A DNA stretch of 36,520 nucleotides. Origin: Myxococcales bacterium. Lineage in GTDB: Bacteria; Myxococcota_A; Polyangia; Polyangiales; Polyangiaceae. Location: assembly GCA_016794325.1 (NCBI GenBank), contig JAEUKG010001105.1, forward strand, positions 1-36,520, written 5' to 3'. Shown here piece after piece: positions 16,938 through 25,032 of this stretch. The notes beneath the pieces are model-generated. The model made no database searches, was not told where the DNA came from, and worked only from the letters and a program-made list of their open reading frames with translations. Both the position numbers and the translations under genes were made by a program. Each line of letters opens with the position of its first letter. Position 1 is the first letter of the stretch.

Positions 16938-17819
16938 ATGGTGCGTCGTCTCGCGGCGGCTTCGGGCGGCTCGTCGTTGGTGCTCCTCGTCGCCGCGTGC
17001 GGCCTCGACGACTTGACCGGCGGCGCCGTCGACGCGGGCGCCGCGGACGCGAGCTCGACGCCGGGCGCGGACGCCGCGCGGGACGGCGCCTCCGCCACGC
17101 CCGAGGCGGGCGCCGACGGAGGGTCCGCCGGTTGCGCGGGCTTCCCTCCGACGGTGAAGTTCTGCGACGACTTCGACACCGGCGACTCGACGCTCGAGAA
17201 GTGGCCGCTGGCGACGGTGGATCCGGGGAGCGTCGTCGAGAAGAGCGCGGCGCAGTCCAAGAGCGCGCCGCGCGCGGCGCGTTTCCGCGCTGGAGCGCCG
17301 GCGTCGGTGAAGCCGTCGGACGGCATCGGCGCCAGCCTGCGGAAGACATTCCCGGACTCGCCTCCCAAGATCCGCTGGTCGTTCTCGATGATCGTGCCCG
17401 AGGCGCCGAAGACCACCGGCTCGTTCGTCGCCTTCGCGCCGATCGCGTTCAACGTCCCGACGGGCTACCTCGACGTCCGGCTGGAGTCCGAGCGCAACGC
17501 CGCGGGCGCGCTGACGACGCGCATCCAGCAGACGATCGAGGTCGCCCAGCCCTACGACTACATCGAGGCCACGCTCTCGGATCCGCTGCCGGTCGGGCGG
17601 TGGTTCCGGGTGGAGGTGAACATCGACGTCCAGTCGCACACGGTGAGCGTCTCGTTCGACGGCAAGGTCGAGGCGACGATGACGCTCGACGCGAAGTACA
17701 AGCCGTCGCCGTTCATCGCCCGCGCCGGGATCCACTACGTGAGCGCGAAGAACGACGCCCCGAGCCCCGTCGACGGCTGGGAGATGTTCTTCGACGACGT
17801 CGTCGTCGACTACGACTGA
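16938..17819 (+). CDS. DA-rich lipoprotein with LamG/ConA-like lectin fold
   Basis: 293 aa. Signal peptide with lipobox LVAAC (C20 or so), followed by a long Asp/Ala/Gly tether (DAGAADASSTPGADAARDG). The folded part begins FCDDFDTGD and has a jelly-roll pattern: strands such as IRWSFSMIVPE, GYLDVRLESE, WFRVEVNIDVQSHTVSVSFDGKV in short segments, and ending WEMFFDDVVVDYD. This is typical of LamG/concanavalin-like domains found in secreted glycan-binding or glycan-cleaving proteins. No active-site Glu pair is evident, so binding is more likely than catalysis. The last 10 bp overlap the convergent hydrolase gene. Confidence 0.8.
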   Translation: MVRRLAAASGGSSLVLLVAACGLDDLTGGAVDAGAADASSTPGADAARDGASATPEAGADGGSAGCAGFPPTVKFCDDFDTGDSTLEKWPLATVDPGSVVEKSAAQSKSAPRAARFRAGAPASVKPSDGIGASLRKTFPDSPPKIRWSFSMIVPEAPKTTGSFVAFAPIAFNVPTGYLDVRLESERNAAGALTTRIQQTIEVAQPYDYIEATLSDPLPVGRWFRVEVNIDVQSHTVSVSFDGKVEATMTLDAKYKPSPFIARAGIHYVSAKNDAPSPVDGWEMFFDDVVVDYD

Positions 17820-18778
17820 GCGCGGCCGAGCCGCTCGAGGGCGTCGAGGGCGGCGCGGCGCATCGCGCGGCGCCCGGAGAAGAGGGCGGACACGTGGCCG
17901 CCCCGGATCCAGCGGAGCTCGGCGCCCCAGTGGCGCGCGAGGCCGAGCGTCCCCTCGCGGGAGACGAAGCCGTCGGAGCGGGCGCCCACGAGCACGCTCG
18001 CCTCCACCGCGACTGGCGGAGGGAAGCGCGACATGTCGGCCACGCCGAAGAGCTCGGCGAGCCGCCTTCGCCCCTCGGCGGGGCTCGGGTCGAGCGCGTC
18101 GAACGCCACGCTCCGCGACAGGAGCCCCTCGGTGTAGATGGTCGACGGGCGCAGCGTGGCCGCCATCGGCACCACCGCGAACGGACGGCGGACGAGGGCG
18201 CCCGCGAGCGCGGCGATGGCGCCGCCCATGCTGTAGCCGGTGACGCCGACGCGACCGAAGCCGTCGAGCTCGAGCCTCCGCACGAGCCCGTCGACCTCGG
18301 CGACGGTGGCGACGCTCATCCGCAGCTGGTCGAGCACGGTGGGGAGCGACGCCGAGCGCTGGCCGCGCGCGCGGCGGGCGCCGTAGTAGGCGTTCTCGAG
18401 CAGGAAGACGTCGACCCGCTCGCGCTCCGCGAGCGGCGCCCAGATCGCCTCGCGCAGGTCGTACCCCTCCTCGCGCGACGCGGCCAAGACGACGAGCGCT
18501 CCCCGCGATGTGTTCCGTGCGGGATAGTGCCGGACGCGGGCGCGGGCGACCTCCCGCGGGAGCCATGCCTCGGCCGGCGAGTCGAACGCGCGATCGACGG
18601 CGCGCCGCGCGCGGGCCCGGGCCGCTGGCCGCTCGTCCTCGAGGGTCACCGCCTCGCCGCGCGGAGCCGCGAGCCCGCCACGCACGAGGGCCTCGAGGTC
18701 CGCTCGATCGCCCCAGCCCTCGGTGAACATCGGGTCTCGGGCGCCGAGCCGCGCGAGGAGCACGTCGACGAGCCTCAC
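17810..18778 (-). CDS. ABHD18-like alpha/beta hydrolase
   Basis: 322 aa. Nucleophile elbow GYSMGG with S183, preceded by strand GRVGVT; oxyanion-region and lid segment with LLENAYYGARRARGQ (127-141); late acid strand region VLVGARSDGFVS and a catalytic His in RGGHVSALF. The LENPYYG-like and GYSMGG pattern resembles the ABHD18/DUF2048 group of hydrolases. No signal peptide, so cytoplasmic. Substrate unknown; a lipid or ester is likely. Begins with GTG, six bases after TAACCT. Its 3' end overlaps the convergent lipoprotein gene by 10 bp. Confidence 0.82.
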   Translation of the reverse strand: MRLVDVLLARLGARDPMFTEGWGDRADLEALVRGGLAAPRGEAVTLEDERPAARARARRAVDRAFDSPAEAWLPREVARARVRHYPARNTSRGALVVLAASREEGYDLREAIWAPLAERERVDVFLLENAYYGARRARGQRSASLPTVLDQLRMSVATVAEVDGLVRRLELDGFGRVGVTGYSMGGAIAALAGALVRRPFAVVPMAATLRPSTIYTEGLLSRSVAFDALDPSPAEGRRRLAELFGVADMSRFPPPVAVEASVLVGARSDGFVSREGTLGLARHWGAELRWIRGGHVSALFSGRRAMRRAALDALERLGRAQS

Positions 18779-18784
18779 TCCGCC

Positions 18785-18790
18785 AGGTTA
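18785..18790 (-). promoter_or_regulatory. Start-adjacent -10 element TAACCT
   Basis: TAACCT on the minus strand, preceded by GC, 6 nt before the GTG at 18778. Leaderless transcript likely. Confidence 0.5.
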
Positions 18791-18830
18791 GCGCGCGGTG
18801 TGGACCGCCGTTGTCACCCGTTCCGATGAC

Positions 18831-18866
18831 GTTCAAGTGCATGAAACAACAAAAGATTTCAATTTC
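18831..18866. promoter_or_regulatory. AT-rich island upstream of Cys-rich peptide gene
   Basis: About 36 bp that is strikingly A/T-rich for this window, containing a TTCA-N6-TGAA inverted pair (18832-18845) and runs such as AACAACAAAAG. It lies 63 bp before the peptide start codon in the divergent intergenic region with the hydrolase. Probably a promoter or regulator site, but no clear -35/-10 pair could be placed. Confidence 0.35.
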
Positions 18867-18928
18867 GGACACGGGTGCATCGATCTCCGCGCGCCCTCCG
18901 TCTGTCGTCTCGAAAGGCGGAGACGAAC

Positions 18929-19183
18929 ATGAAGCGATTCAGCGTGGTGGCGGTGGTGGTGGCGGCGATCTCGATCCTCGCGGGCGGCGCGGCCTCGGCG
19001 AACGTGGGCGCGCAGGACGACGTCGAGGCGGCGGAGGCGTGCGCCGCCGCGCAGCGCCCCGGCAGCGTGCTCGCGACTCCGCAGTGCACCTACCTCGAGA
19101 AGTGCTGCGGCGGGAACACGCCGAACGCTCCGAAGTGCTGCGAGGGCTACTTCAAGAAGTGTGGCGGCGGCAAGGGTCAGTGA
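18929..19183 (+). CDS. Small Cys-rich secreted peptide
   Basis: 84 aa. A clear Sec signal peptide (MKRFSVVAVVVAAISIL, cleavage likely after AASA at about residue 25). The mature peptide of about 58 residues carries seven cysteines: EAC, QC, KCC, KCC, and KKC, with a repeated KCCxG arrangement (EKCCGGNTPNAPKCCEG). It ends in a Gly/Lys-rich tail. This is a compact disulfide-rich secreted peptide; no toxin or inhibitor family is recognised. A well-placed GGAG is six bases upstream of the ATG, so it has a true Shine-Dalgarno and likely a longer leader. Seven cysteines leaves one unpaired, which could dimerise. Confidence 0.8.
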   Translation: MKRFSVVAVVVAAISILAGGAASANVGAQDDVEAAEACAAAQRPGSVLATPQCTYLEKCCGGNTPNAPKCCEGYFKKCGGGKGQ

Positions 19184-19195
19184 TCGGGCGGCGGC

Positions 19196-20182
19196 TCACC
19201 GGTCCGGCGGGGGTCGGTTCGACGGGTGGCCGCGCCGCGCGTCGGCGTGCGCGAGCCAGCCGAGGATCGCGCGGACGCTCCCCGTCGCGAGCCCGATGCA
19301 CGTGTCGGCGGCGCCGTAGTACAGGTGGATCGTGTCGCCGTCGTCTCCCATCGTGTATCCGCATGGGAACACGACGTTGGGGACGTCGCCGCGGCACTCG
19401 TAGTCGGTCTCCGGGCCGAAGATCCACTCGTCGCCGCGCGCGATGACGGCCTCGGGCGAGTCGAGCGCGAGGAGCGCGGCGCCGAGCCGGTAGAGGCTGC
19501 CCGAGGCGGTGTGGCGGACGCCGTGGTAGAGCATCAGCCAACCGCCTGGCGTCTCGATGAGCGGCGGTGACAGGCCGACCTTGTTGGCGTCCCACCACGC
19601 GCCCTTTCGAGCCGGGAGGACGAGGCGGTGCCCGCCCCAGTTGCGGAGGTCGGGCGAGAACGACACCCAGATGTGCGCCCCGAGGTCGGTCATCGGCCGG
19701 TGGATGAGGGCGAACTCCCCGTGGATCCGCCGAGGGAACAGCGCGGCGTCTTTGTCGTCGGGCTGCATGACGAGCCCGAAGCGCTCGAAGCTGCGGAAGT
19801 CCTCCGTGAGGCACAGCGCGACTCCGGGCCCACCCTTGCTGAACGCAGTGTATGCGATGGCGTACCTTCCGAGCTCCTCGACGAAGGTGATCCGCGGGTC
19901 TTCGATCCCCCAGAGCTCTTCGGGGAACCCCTCGGCGTCGGGCAGGAGCGTCGGGGACTCGTCGATGCGCCAGTCGTCGATGCCGTTCGCGGAGCGCGCC
20001 GCGCACAGGTGCGAGTGGCCTCGATGGTCCTCGACTCGGCAGAGGAGCAGGGTCGTGCCGTCGCGGAGGCGCGTCGCGCCGGCGTTGAACACGGTGTGTA
20101 CGGGGTAGGGCCAGTCCGCGGCGGTGAGGATCGGGTTCGCGTGACTGCGGCGGAACAGCGCCGCGCGAGCGTTCGCGGTCAC
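19196..20182 (-). CDS. GH130 family glycosidase / mannoside phosphorylase
   Basis: 328 aa from GTG. Diagnostic GH130 features: HANPIL near the N-terminus, VFNAGA (31-36), GIEDPRI (92-98) with the EDPR at the active site, and KDAALFPRRI then ALIHRP (144-163), a pattern matching phosphorylase subfamilies where Arg/Lys/His bind phosphate. GH130 enzymes cleave beta-mannosidic bonds, mostly by phosphorolysis, giving mannose-1-phosphate. Five-bladed propeller fold by family. The start overlaps the glycosyltransferase stop as GTGA, so they are co-translated. The pair may build and recycle a mannose-containing glycan in the cytoplasm (inference). Confidence 0.9.
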   Translation of the reverse strand: MTANARAALFRRSHANPILTAADWPYPVHTVFNAGATRLRDGTTLLLCRVEDHRGHSHLCAARSANGIDDWRIDESPTLLPDAEGFPEELWGIEDPRITFVEELGRYAIAYTAFSKGGPGVALCLTEDFRSFERFGLVMQPDDKDAALFPRRIHGEFALIHRPMTDLGAHIWVSFSPDLRNWGGHRLVLPARKGAWWDANKVGLSPPLIETPGGWLMLYHGVRHTASGSLYRLGAALLALDSPEAVIARGDEWIFGPETDYECRGDVPNVVFPCGYTMGDDGDTIHLYYGAADTCIGLATGSVRAILGWLAHADARRGHPSNRPPPDR

Positions 20183-22503
20183 GAGACGACGCGCTCCCCG
20201 GCGCGCGGCGGCGTCAGGGCGCGCGCGGCGCGGAGCGTGGGGCCCGCCACGCGCTCGGCCGACCGCAGCTCCAAGAGCGCGAGCAAGAACGAGACGGTCG
20301 ACTCGGCGCCCTGGTTCTCGTTCGGGCGGTCGGCGTGGAGGCCGTCGCGGCAACCTCCGGTGACCGGATCGTAGAGCGGGGTGCCTCCGGAGTTCTGGCC
20401 CAAGAACCAGCTGAACGCCGCGCGCGCGCGGCCGAGCCACGCGGCGTCGCCGGTGGCGCGATGCGCGTCGAGGCACGCCGAGAGCGTCGCCGCCGCCTCG
20501 ACGGGCTGCTGGTCGTACATCGCGCGCTCGCCGCCGCGCACCCAGAAGCCGTCGGACCCGATCGGCGCGAAGAGCCCGCCCACCGTCTGCGCTTCGCAGA
20601 GCCACTCGAGCGTCGCGAGGCCGTCGCGCGTGGTTCGTTCGTCGTCGAGGCGGGCCCCGGCCGCGAGGAGCGCCTGCGGGAGCCGCGCGTTGCAGTAGGT
20701 GAGGCGGTCTTCGAACCACGGCCACTCCGGCGTCTTCGTCACCGCGAGCCGCTCGAGCAGGCGCCCGCGGAGCCGCGTCATCGTCGCGAGCAGGGCGGGC
20801 TCGCCGGGCCGAGCGCGCAGGTACTCGTCGATCCCGATCATGGTGTAGGCCCACGCGCGCGGGCTCGTCAGCCCGTCGGCGGCGGGGAGCGCGGCATCGA
20901 AAAGGCTGCGCGCCAAGGCCGACGTTCCGCGGGCGCGCGACCGGCCCACGACGGCCCCGAGCGCCCACAGCGCGCGCCCGTGGCAGTCGTCGCTGGCGCG
21001 GGCGGTCGACCACGTCCGCTCGAAAGACATGAAGTTCCGGAAGCGGCCCGTGCCGGTGTCGAACGCGTAGCTCACGAAGGCCAGGTACCGCGCGGCGAGT
21101 GCGCGCACGGAGCGCGCCGGCTCGACCGCGGACTCCTCGAGCAGCGTCGTCACGAGGAGCGCGCGCGCGTTGTCGTCGACGCAATATCCGTCCTCGTAGC
21201 GCGGCACGGTGTGGAGAGCGTGCTGGAGGATGCCGGTGTCGTCGGTGAGCACCCGGAGGTGGCTGAGATCGACCTCGGGCAGGTCCACCGGGCGCTTGGC
21301 GAGGGTGCGCGCCTTGAACGTCGCCCGGCGCTGCCCGCCTCGCGACTGGGTCGCCTTGGCGAACGACGCGAGGTATCCGCGCGCGACCATCGGCCACGAC
21401 ATCCCACGTCCGCGCGCGGCAGCGCGCTGCTCGAGCGAGTGGCGCCGGGTCTCGTTGGAGAGGAGGTCGACGACCTGCCGCGCGATGGCGCTCGCGTCGC
21501 GCGGCGGGACGAGCGCCCCGCAGCCGCCGTCCAGGAGCTCACACGCGTACCGGTAAGGCGTCGAAATGACGGCCTTTCCAGAGCCCACCGCGTAGGCCAG
21601 CGTCCCCGAGGTGATCTGCTCCGTCTGCAGGTACGGCGTGACGTACACGTCGGACGCGGACAGGAACGTCATGAGCTCCTCTTGGCTCACGAAGCGATCG
21701 TGGAACACGACGTGCGAGTCGACGCCCAGGCGCTTTGCGCGCGCCTCGAGCATGAAGCGGTAGCTCTCTCCATCGCTGTCCTTCACGTGCGGGTGGGTCA
21801 CGCCCACCACCACGTACAGGGCGCTCGGACGCTTCGCGACGATGCTCGGGAGCGCGTCGATGACGTATTCGATCCCCTTGTCGGGAGAGAGGAGCCCGAA
21901 GGTCAAGATCACGTCGTGGTCGGCGAGGCCGAGGCTCGCCTTGGCGTCGACGGCCTGAGGCAGCGCGGGGATCCCGTGCGGGATGAGGTCGATCTTCTGC
22001 GGGTCGACGCCGTGGACCTCCTGCAAGAGCGCCGCCCCGCTCGCGCTCATGACGACGAGCCGCTCCGACGTCGCCGTGAGCTCGTTCATCACCGCGCGCT
22101 GCATCGGGTTCGGCTCGCTGAGGACGGTGTGCAGGGTCGTCACGAGCGGCATCCGCAGCTCGCGTACCAAGTCGAGCAAGAACGCGCCCGCGTTGCCGCC
22201 GAAGATCCCGTACTCGTGCTGAAGCGAGACGACGTCGACGTCGCTCACGTCGAGGAAGTCCGCGGCGCGTCGGTACGACGCGATGTCGCCCTCACCGAGC
22301 TCGAACGCCACCCGCGGCGGGTAGTCGTACGATCGCCCGGGCTCGTTCATCGCGAGGACGACGCACTCCGCGCCCGACCGCTCGCTCGCGATCGCGTCGG
22401 CGAGGTCGGTCGTGAAGGTCGCGATGCCGCAACGCCGCGGGAGGTGGTTACCGACGAGCGCGATCTTGCGGACTTCTCCGCTCCAGCCAGAGGCTCGGTG
22501 CAT
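20179..22503 (-). CDS. GT4 glycosyltransferase fused to an alpha/alpha-barrel glycosidase-like domain
   Basis: 774 aa, about double a normal GT4 enzyme. Residues about 11-380 are a GT-B glycosyltransferase (NHLPRRCGIATF at 19-30, LQHEYGIFGG at 94-103, GLLSPDKGIEYVIDAL at 203-218, ITSGTLAYAVGSGKA at 297-311). The usual second Glu of the E-x7-E motif appears to be Tyr or Ala here. Residues about 395-760 look like an all-helical barrel (DDTGILQHALHTVPRYEDGYCVDDNARAL, GRALWALG, GEPALLATM, YDQQPVEAAATL) of the six-hairpin type, seen in glycosidases and epimerases. No signal peptide. The ATG has a GAGGGAG upstream. Its stop overlaps the GH130 start by four bases. Suggests a coupled polymer-synthesis/remodelling enzyme, probably mannose-based. 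Confidence 0.85.
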   Translation of the reverse strand: MHRASGWSGEVRKIALVGNHLPRRCGIATFTTDLADAIASERSGAECVVLAMNEPGRSYDYPPRVAFELGEGDIASYRRAADFLDVSDVDVVSLQHEYGIFGGNAGAFLLDLVRELRMPLVTTLHTVLSEPNPMQRAVMNELTATSERLVVMSASGAALLQEVHGVDPQKIDLIPHGIPALPQAVDAKASLGLADHDVILTFGLLSPDKGIEYVIDALPSIVAKRPSALYVVVGVTHPHVKDSDGESYRFMLEARAKRLGVDSHVVFHDRFVSQEELMTFLSASDVYVTPYLQTEQITSGTLAYAVGSGKAVISTPYRYACELLDGGCGALVPPRDASAIARQVVDLLSNETRRHSLEQRAAARGRGMSWPMVARGYLASFAKATQSRGGQRRATFKARTLAKRPVDLPEVDLSHLRVLTDDTGILQHALHTVPRYEDGYCVDDNARALLVTTLLEESAVEPARSVRALAARYLAFVSYAFDTGTGRFRNFMSFERTWSTARASDDCHGRALWALGAVVGRSRARGTSALARSLFDAALPAADGLTSPRAWAYTMIGIDEYLRARPGEPALLATMTRLRGRLLERLAVTKTPEWPWFEDRLTYCNARLPQALLAAGARLDDERTTRDGLATLEWLCEAQTVGGLFAPIGSDGFWVRGGERAMYDQQPVEAAATLSACLDAHRATGDAAWLGRARAAFSWFLGQNSGGTPLYDPVTGGCRDGLHADRPNENQGAESTVSFLLALLELRSAERVAGPTLRAARALTPPRAGERVVS

Positions 22504-22753
22504 GGGTCTCCCTCGGATCCGGGCGCGAGGAAGAGCCGCGGGAGGTCGTCACGCCCGACGACTCCCAGCGAGGAGCCTCCACTATGGACCCCCGGCGAGA
22601 CCATCGCAACGCCGGCGTGTCGTCGGTGCGCCGATGGCGAGAGTCCGCGCGCAGAGAGGTCTCTTCGAGCCGCGTTCGAGCTCTGCGGGCTCGCGCCGAG
22701 CGCCGGGCGCGTCGACCGAGCCCGCGGGCCGCGCTCGGCGGCGCCGTTCGCGC

Positions 22754-23074
22754 TCAGACGGCCCGAATGTCGTTGAGGAGCTGGGTGACGCCCGCCCAGT
22801 CCACCGTCGGTAGGTCCACACCGTCCGCCTGCCGCACCCACGCGCGCGCGACGGCGGTGAGCGCCGCGGCGCGGGTGTGGTCCGTTGCCTTGACCAGCAC
22901 TCCGGAGGAGTGCGTCGAGGTGACCTCGAGGCACCAGTGGAGCGCCCCCTCGGCGTCTTCGGACGGCGCCATGCGGATCCGCAGCGGCGTGCCCGCGTGG
23001 TCGAGCTCGTACACCACCCACGAGCGGCCTCGAACGCGCCGAATCAGCAGAACCCGTTGGGAGCTAGCAGACAC
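22754..23074 (-). CDS. Conserved-looking small protein, unknown function
   Basis: 106 aa from GTG 23074. Begins with a basic strand-rich part (RVLLIRRVRGRSWVVYELD, RIRMAPSEDAE, LHWCLEVTS) and ends in helices (AALTAVARAWVRQ, VDWAGVTQLLNDIRAV). No motif recognised. The open frame extends upstream to 23257, but that part has low-complexity coding character; the GTG is preferred because a TACCGT hexamer (23105-23110, minus) and a GAAGAGGA purine run would place a short leader before it. Downstream 250 bp to the glycosyltransferase start contain no gene that I can support. Confidence 0.6.
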   Translation of the reverse strand: MSASSQRVLLIRRVRGRSWVVYELDHAGTPLRIRMAPSEDAEGALHWCLEVTSTHSSGVLVKATDHTRAAALTAVARAWVRQADGVDLPTVDWAGVTQLLNDIRAV

Positions 23075-23306
23075 GCACCCAGCATCCTCTTCTCTGACGG
23101 CGTGACGGTACGGCACCCGAAGCCGCCAGGAATCGAGCGAGGGCTGCTGCGGCTTCGCCTCGAGGACGAACGACTGCGCAACGGACTGACGGTAGGCCCA
23201 TGGCGCCACTCGCGCAAGCGGCGCGAGCGCGAGCGCGACGGTGCCCCGCCCTGTCACGTATGTGTCAGCGCTTCGCGCGTCGCGGCTCGCGGGCGTGCCG
23301 AGTGCC

Positions 23307-23312
23307 TATGTT
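23307..23312 (+). promoter_or_regulatory. Start-adjacent -10 element TATGTT
   Basis: TATGTT preceded by CC, 7 nt before the ATG at 23320. It overlaps an in-frame ATG at 23308, which argues against that earlier start. Confidence 0.45.
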
Positions 23313-23319
23313 GCTCTCC

Positions 23320-23760
23320 ATGATGAGTTCCAACGAGAGCGCGCGACTCGAGAGGCTGGTCGTGGCCTGCCACGACGACCGGCGCGCCTTCAGCGACGCC
23401 GCGTCGGCTCACCCCGCGCACCACGACGAGCTGACCCAGCTCGCGCGCCGCCGTGACACCTTCATCGTCGCGCTCGAGGCGGTGCTGCGGGCGCACGGCA
23501 AGGAGCCGAGTCGGCGTGGGTCCACGCTCGCCTGGTGGAACCGAGTCACGGCGTCGGTCCGGGTGGCCGTCGCGGGAGCGACGAACATGAGCGACACGTT
23601 CCGTTCCTGCGTCCGCCAAGAGAGTCGGACGCTCGAGGACTTCGAGCACGCCGAGCGAGCTGGCTCGTCGTCGAGGGAGGTCGCCGAGCTCGTCCAGGCT
23701 CAGCTCCGCGAGATCGAGGCCGATCTGGCCCGCGTGCGCCACCTGTACGGGTGGTCGTGA
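23320..23760 (+). CDS. DUF2383/PA2169-type four-helix bundle protein
   Basis: 146 aa, all helical. Early acidic/His-rich helix (ARLERLVVACHDDRRAF) and RDTFIVALEAVLRAHGKEPS followed by STLAWWNRVTASVRVA match the DUF2383 group, small ferritin-like bundles that are often stress-associated; metal binding has been proposed for the family but I cannot show it. Ends with VQAQLREIEADLARVRHLYGW. No signal peptide. Overlaps the next micro-gene as TGATG, so the two are coupled. Start chosen by the -10 hexamer seven bases upstream. Confidence 0.75.
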   Translation: MMSSNESARLERLVVACHDDRRAFSDAASAHPAHHDELTQLARRRDTFIVALEAVLRAHGKEPSRRGSTLAWWNRVTASVRVAVAGATNMSDTFRSCVRQESRTLEDFEHAERAGSSSREVAELVQAQLREIEADLARVRHLYGWS

Positions 23761-23945
23761 TGGCCCCCGCCTCGCCGACGGTCGACTGCCACGCGCGCCT
23801 TCGAGAGCTCGGCGGCGCGCTCGCCGGCCGGGCCCGGGTCTCCGCGCCTGGGAGCCGGCTCGATCGCGAAGAGCGCGACGCTCGCGACCTCATGCGATTG
23901 CTCGACCTGATTCGCGATGCGCGCGCGACCCTCGCCGTCGCGTGA
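23760..23945 (+). CDS. 61-aa helical protein coupled to the DUF2383 gene
   Basis: 61 aa. ATG overlaps the preceding stop (TGATG), a classic termination-reinitiation arrangement. The protein starts MAPASPTVDCHARLRELGG and ends with a strongly helical charged segment (REERDARDLMRLLDLIRD). No known domain. The coupling suggests a partner or small subunit of the four-helix protein. Its stop lies 3 bp from the convergent LysR gene. It is short and could be spurious, but helical periodicity and coupling support it. Confidence 0.55.
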   Translation: MAPASPTVDCHARLRELGGALAGRARVSAPGSRLDREERDARDLMRLLDLIRDARATLAVA

Positions 23946-23948
23946 CCC

Positions 23949-24884
23949 TCAGCCGTAGGGCCGCACGATCTTCGCGGCCGACACGGCCTCGCGGACGGCG
24001 GCGACGAAGGCGCGGATCTTCGGCGTCGCTCGCCGCGCCCCCGCGTGCACCGCGTGCACCGGCGTCTCGATCCAGCAGGGCTCGAGGAGCGGGACGAGGC
24101 GCCCGTCGGCGACGGCCTCGGCGGCGAACGGCTCCACCGTGCGCAGGATCCCCACGCCTCGGATCGCGAGCTCGCGCGCGAGCCGGAAGCTGTCGACGCG
24201 CGCGCGGCCGGAGACGGCGACCTCGACCTCGGCGCCACCCCAGCGGAACGACCAGCGAGGCGTCGTCGCCGCGCCGACGACGATGCACTGGTGCGACGCG
24301 AGCTCGTGCGGCGTCGCCGGCGCCTCGTGACGCGAGAGGTACTCGGGCGACGCCCAGCACCCGGTGACGGTCGCGCCGAGCTTGGTGGCGTACAGGTCCG
24401 CGGCGTCGGCGATGGGCCACGCGCGCAGCACCACGTCGACCTCGCCGGAGCGCAGGTCCGCGTAGTCGACCGAGAGCTTCACGTCGACGCGCAGCGCTGG
24501 GTGGCGCTCGAGGAGCTTCGCGACGACCTCCGGCAAGACCTCCTCGCCGAACACGGGCGCGGCGGAGACCCGCAGCGTGCCCGAGGGCTCGGTCGCGCCG
24601 CGCCCGATCTCGGCCTCGGCCTGACCCACGAGCGCCTCGAGCGCCTCGCACCGCTGCGCCAGCGCGAGCCCCGCCTCGGTGAGCGCGAAGCGTCGAGCGT
24701 CGCGCAGGACGAGCGCGGCGCCGAGGGTCTCCTCCAGCTCCGCGAGGCGTCGGCTCACCGTCGACTTCGGCATCCCCAGCGCCGCGGCCGCGCCGCGCAC
24801 GCCGCCCTCGCGCGCCATCGCCGCGAAGACCATCATCGCGCTCGGGTCGAGCGCGAGCGCCGCGCGTCGCTTCTTTCCGGCCAC
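23949..24884 (-). CDS. LysR-family transcriptional regulator
   Basis: 311 aa. N-terminal winged HTH: MMVFAAMAREGGVRGAAAALGMPKSTVSRRLAELEE is spread over residues about 17-52, with the recognition-helix pattern GMPKSTVSRRLAELE. The C-terminal half is a periplasmic-binding-like effector domain (GTLRVSAAPVFGEEVLPE, LRSGEVDVVLRAW, WASPEYLSRHEAP). It should bind DNA as a tetramer and respond to a small metabolite. The start at 24884 (GTG) is favoured over the ATG at 24923 by a TAAGCT hexamer eight bases upstream. It is divergent from a frameshifted propeller lipoprotein gene, which may be its target (inference from position only). Confidence 0.9.
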   Translation of the reverse strand: MAGKKRRAALALDPSAMMVFAAMAREGGVRGAAAALGMPKSTVSRRLAELEETLGAALVLRDARRFALTEAGLALAQRCEALEALVGQAEAEIGRGATEPSGTLRVSAAPVFGEEVLPEVVAKLLERHPALRVDVKLSVDYADLRSGEVDVVLRAWPIADAADLYATKLGATVTGCWASPEYLSRHEAPATPHELASHQCIVVGAATTPRWSFRWGGAEVEVAVSGRARVDSFRLARELAIRGVGILRTVEPFAAEAVADGRLVPLLEPCWIETPVHAVHAGARRATPKIRAFVAAVREAVSAAKIVRPYG

Positions 24885-24892
24885 GATCCGCG

Positions 24893-24898
24893 AGCTTA
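24893..24898 (-). promoter_or_regulatory. Start-adjacent -10 element TAAGCT
   Basis: TAAGCT on the minus strand, preceded by GC, 8 nt before the GTG at 24884. It lies inside the longer reading frame from 24923, arguing that this longer start is not used. Confidence 0.5.
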
Positions 24899-25032
24899 GC
24901 GGAGCGCGGGTGGGCTGTCCCACCTCGTGGACGTCACGTCCACCGCGCCGCCGCTGCCGAAGCCCACCAGCGCGGCTTACGTCGGTGGGGACCGCAGCAT
25001 CGCGGACACCTCACGACCCAGGAGCCCTCCTC

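Noticed and set aside
22504-22753. 250-bp gap between the GT-fusion start and the next gene
   Set aside because: Small frames on both strands have no motif, no Shine-Dalgarno and shadow-like composition. I see no gene or RNA here.
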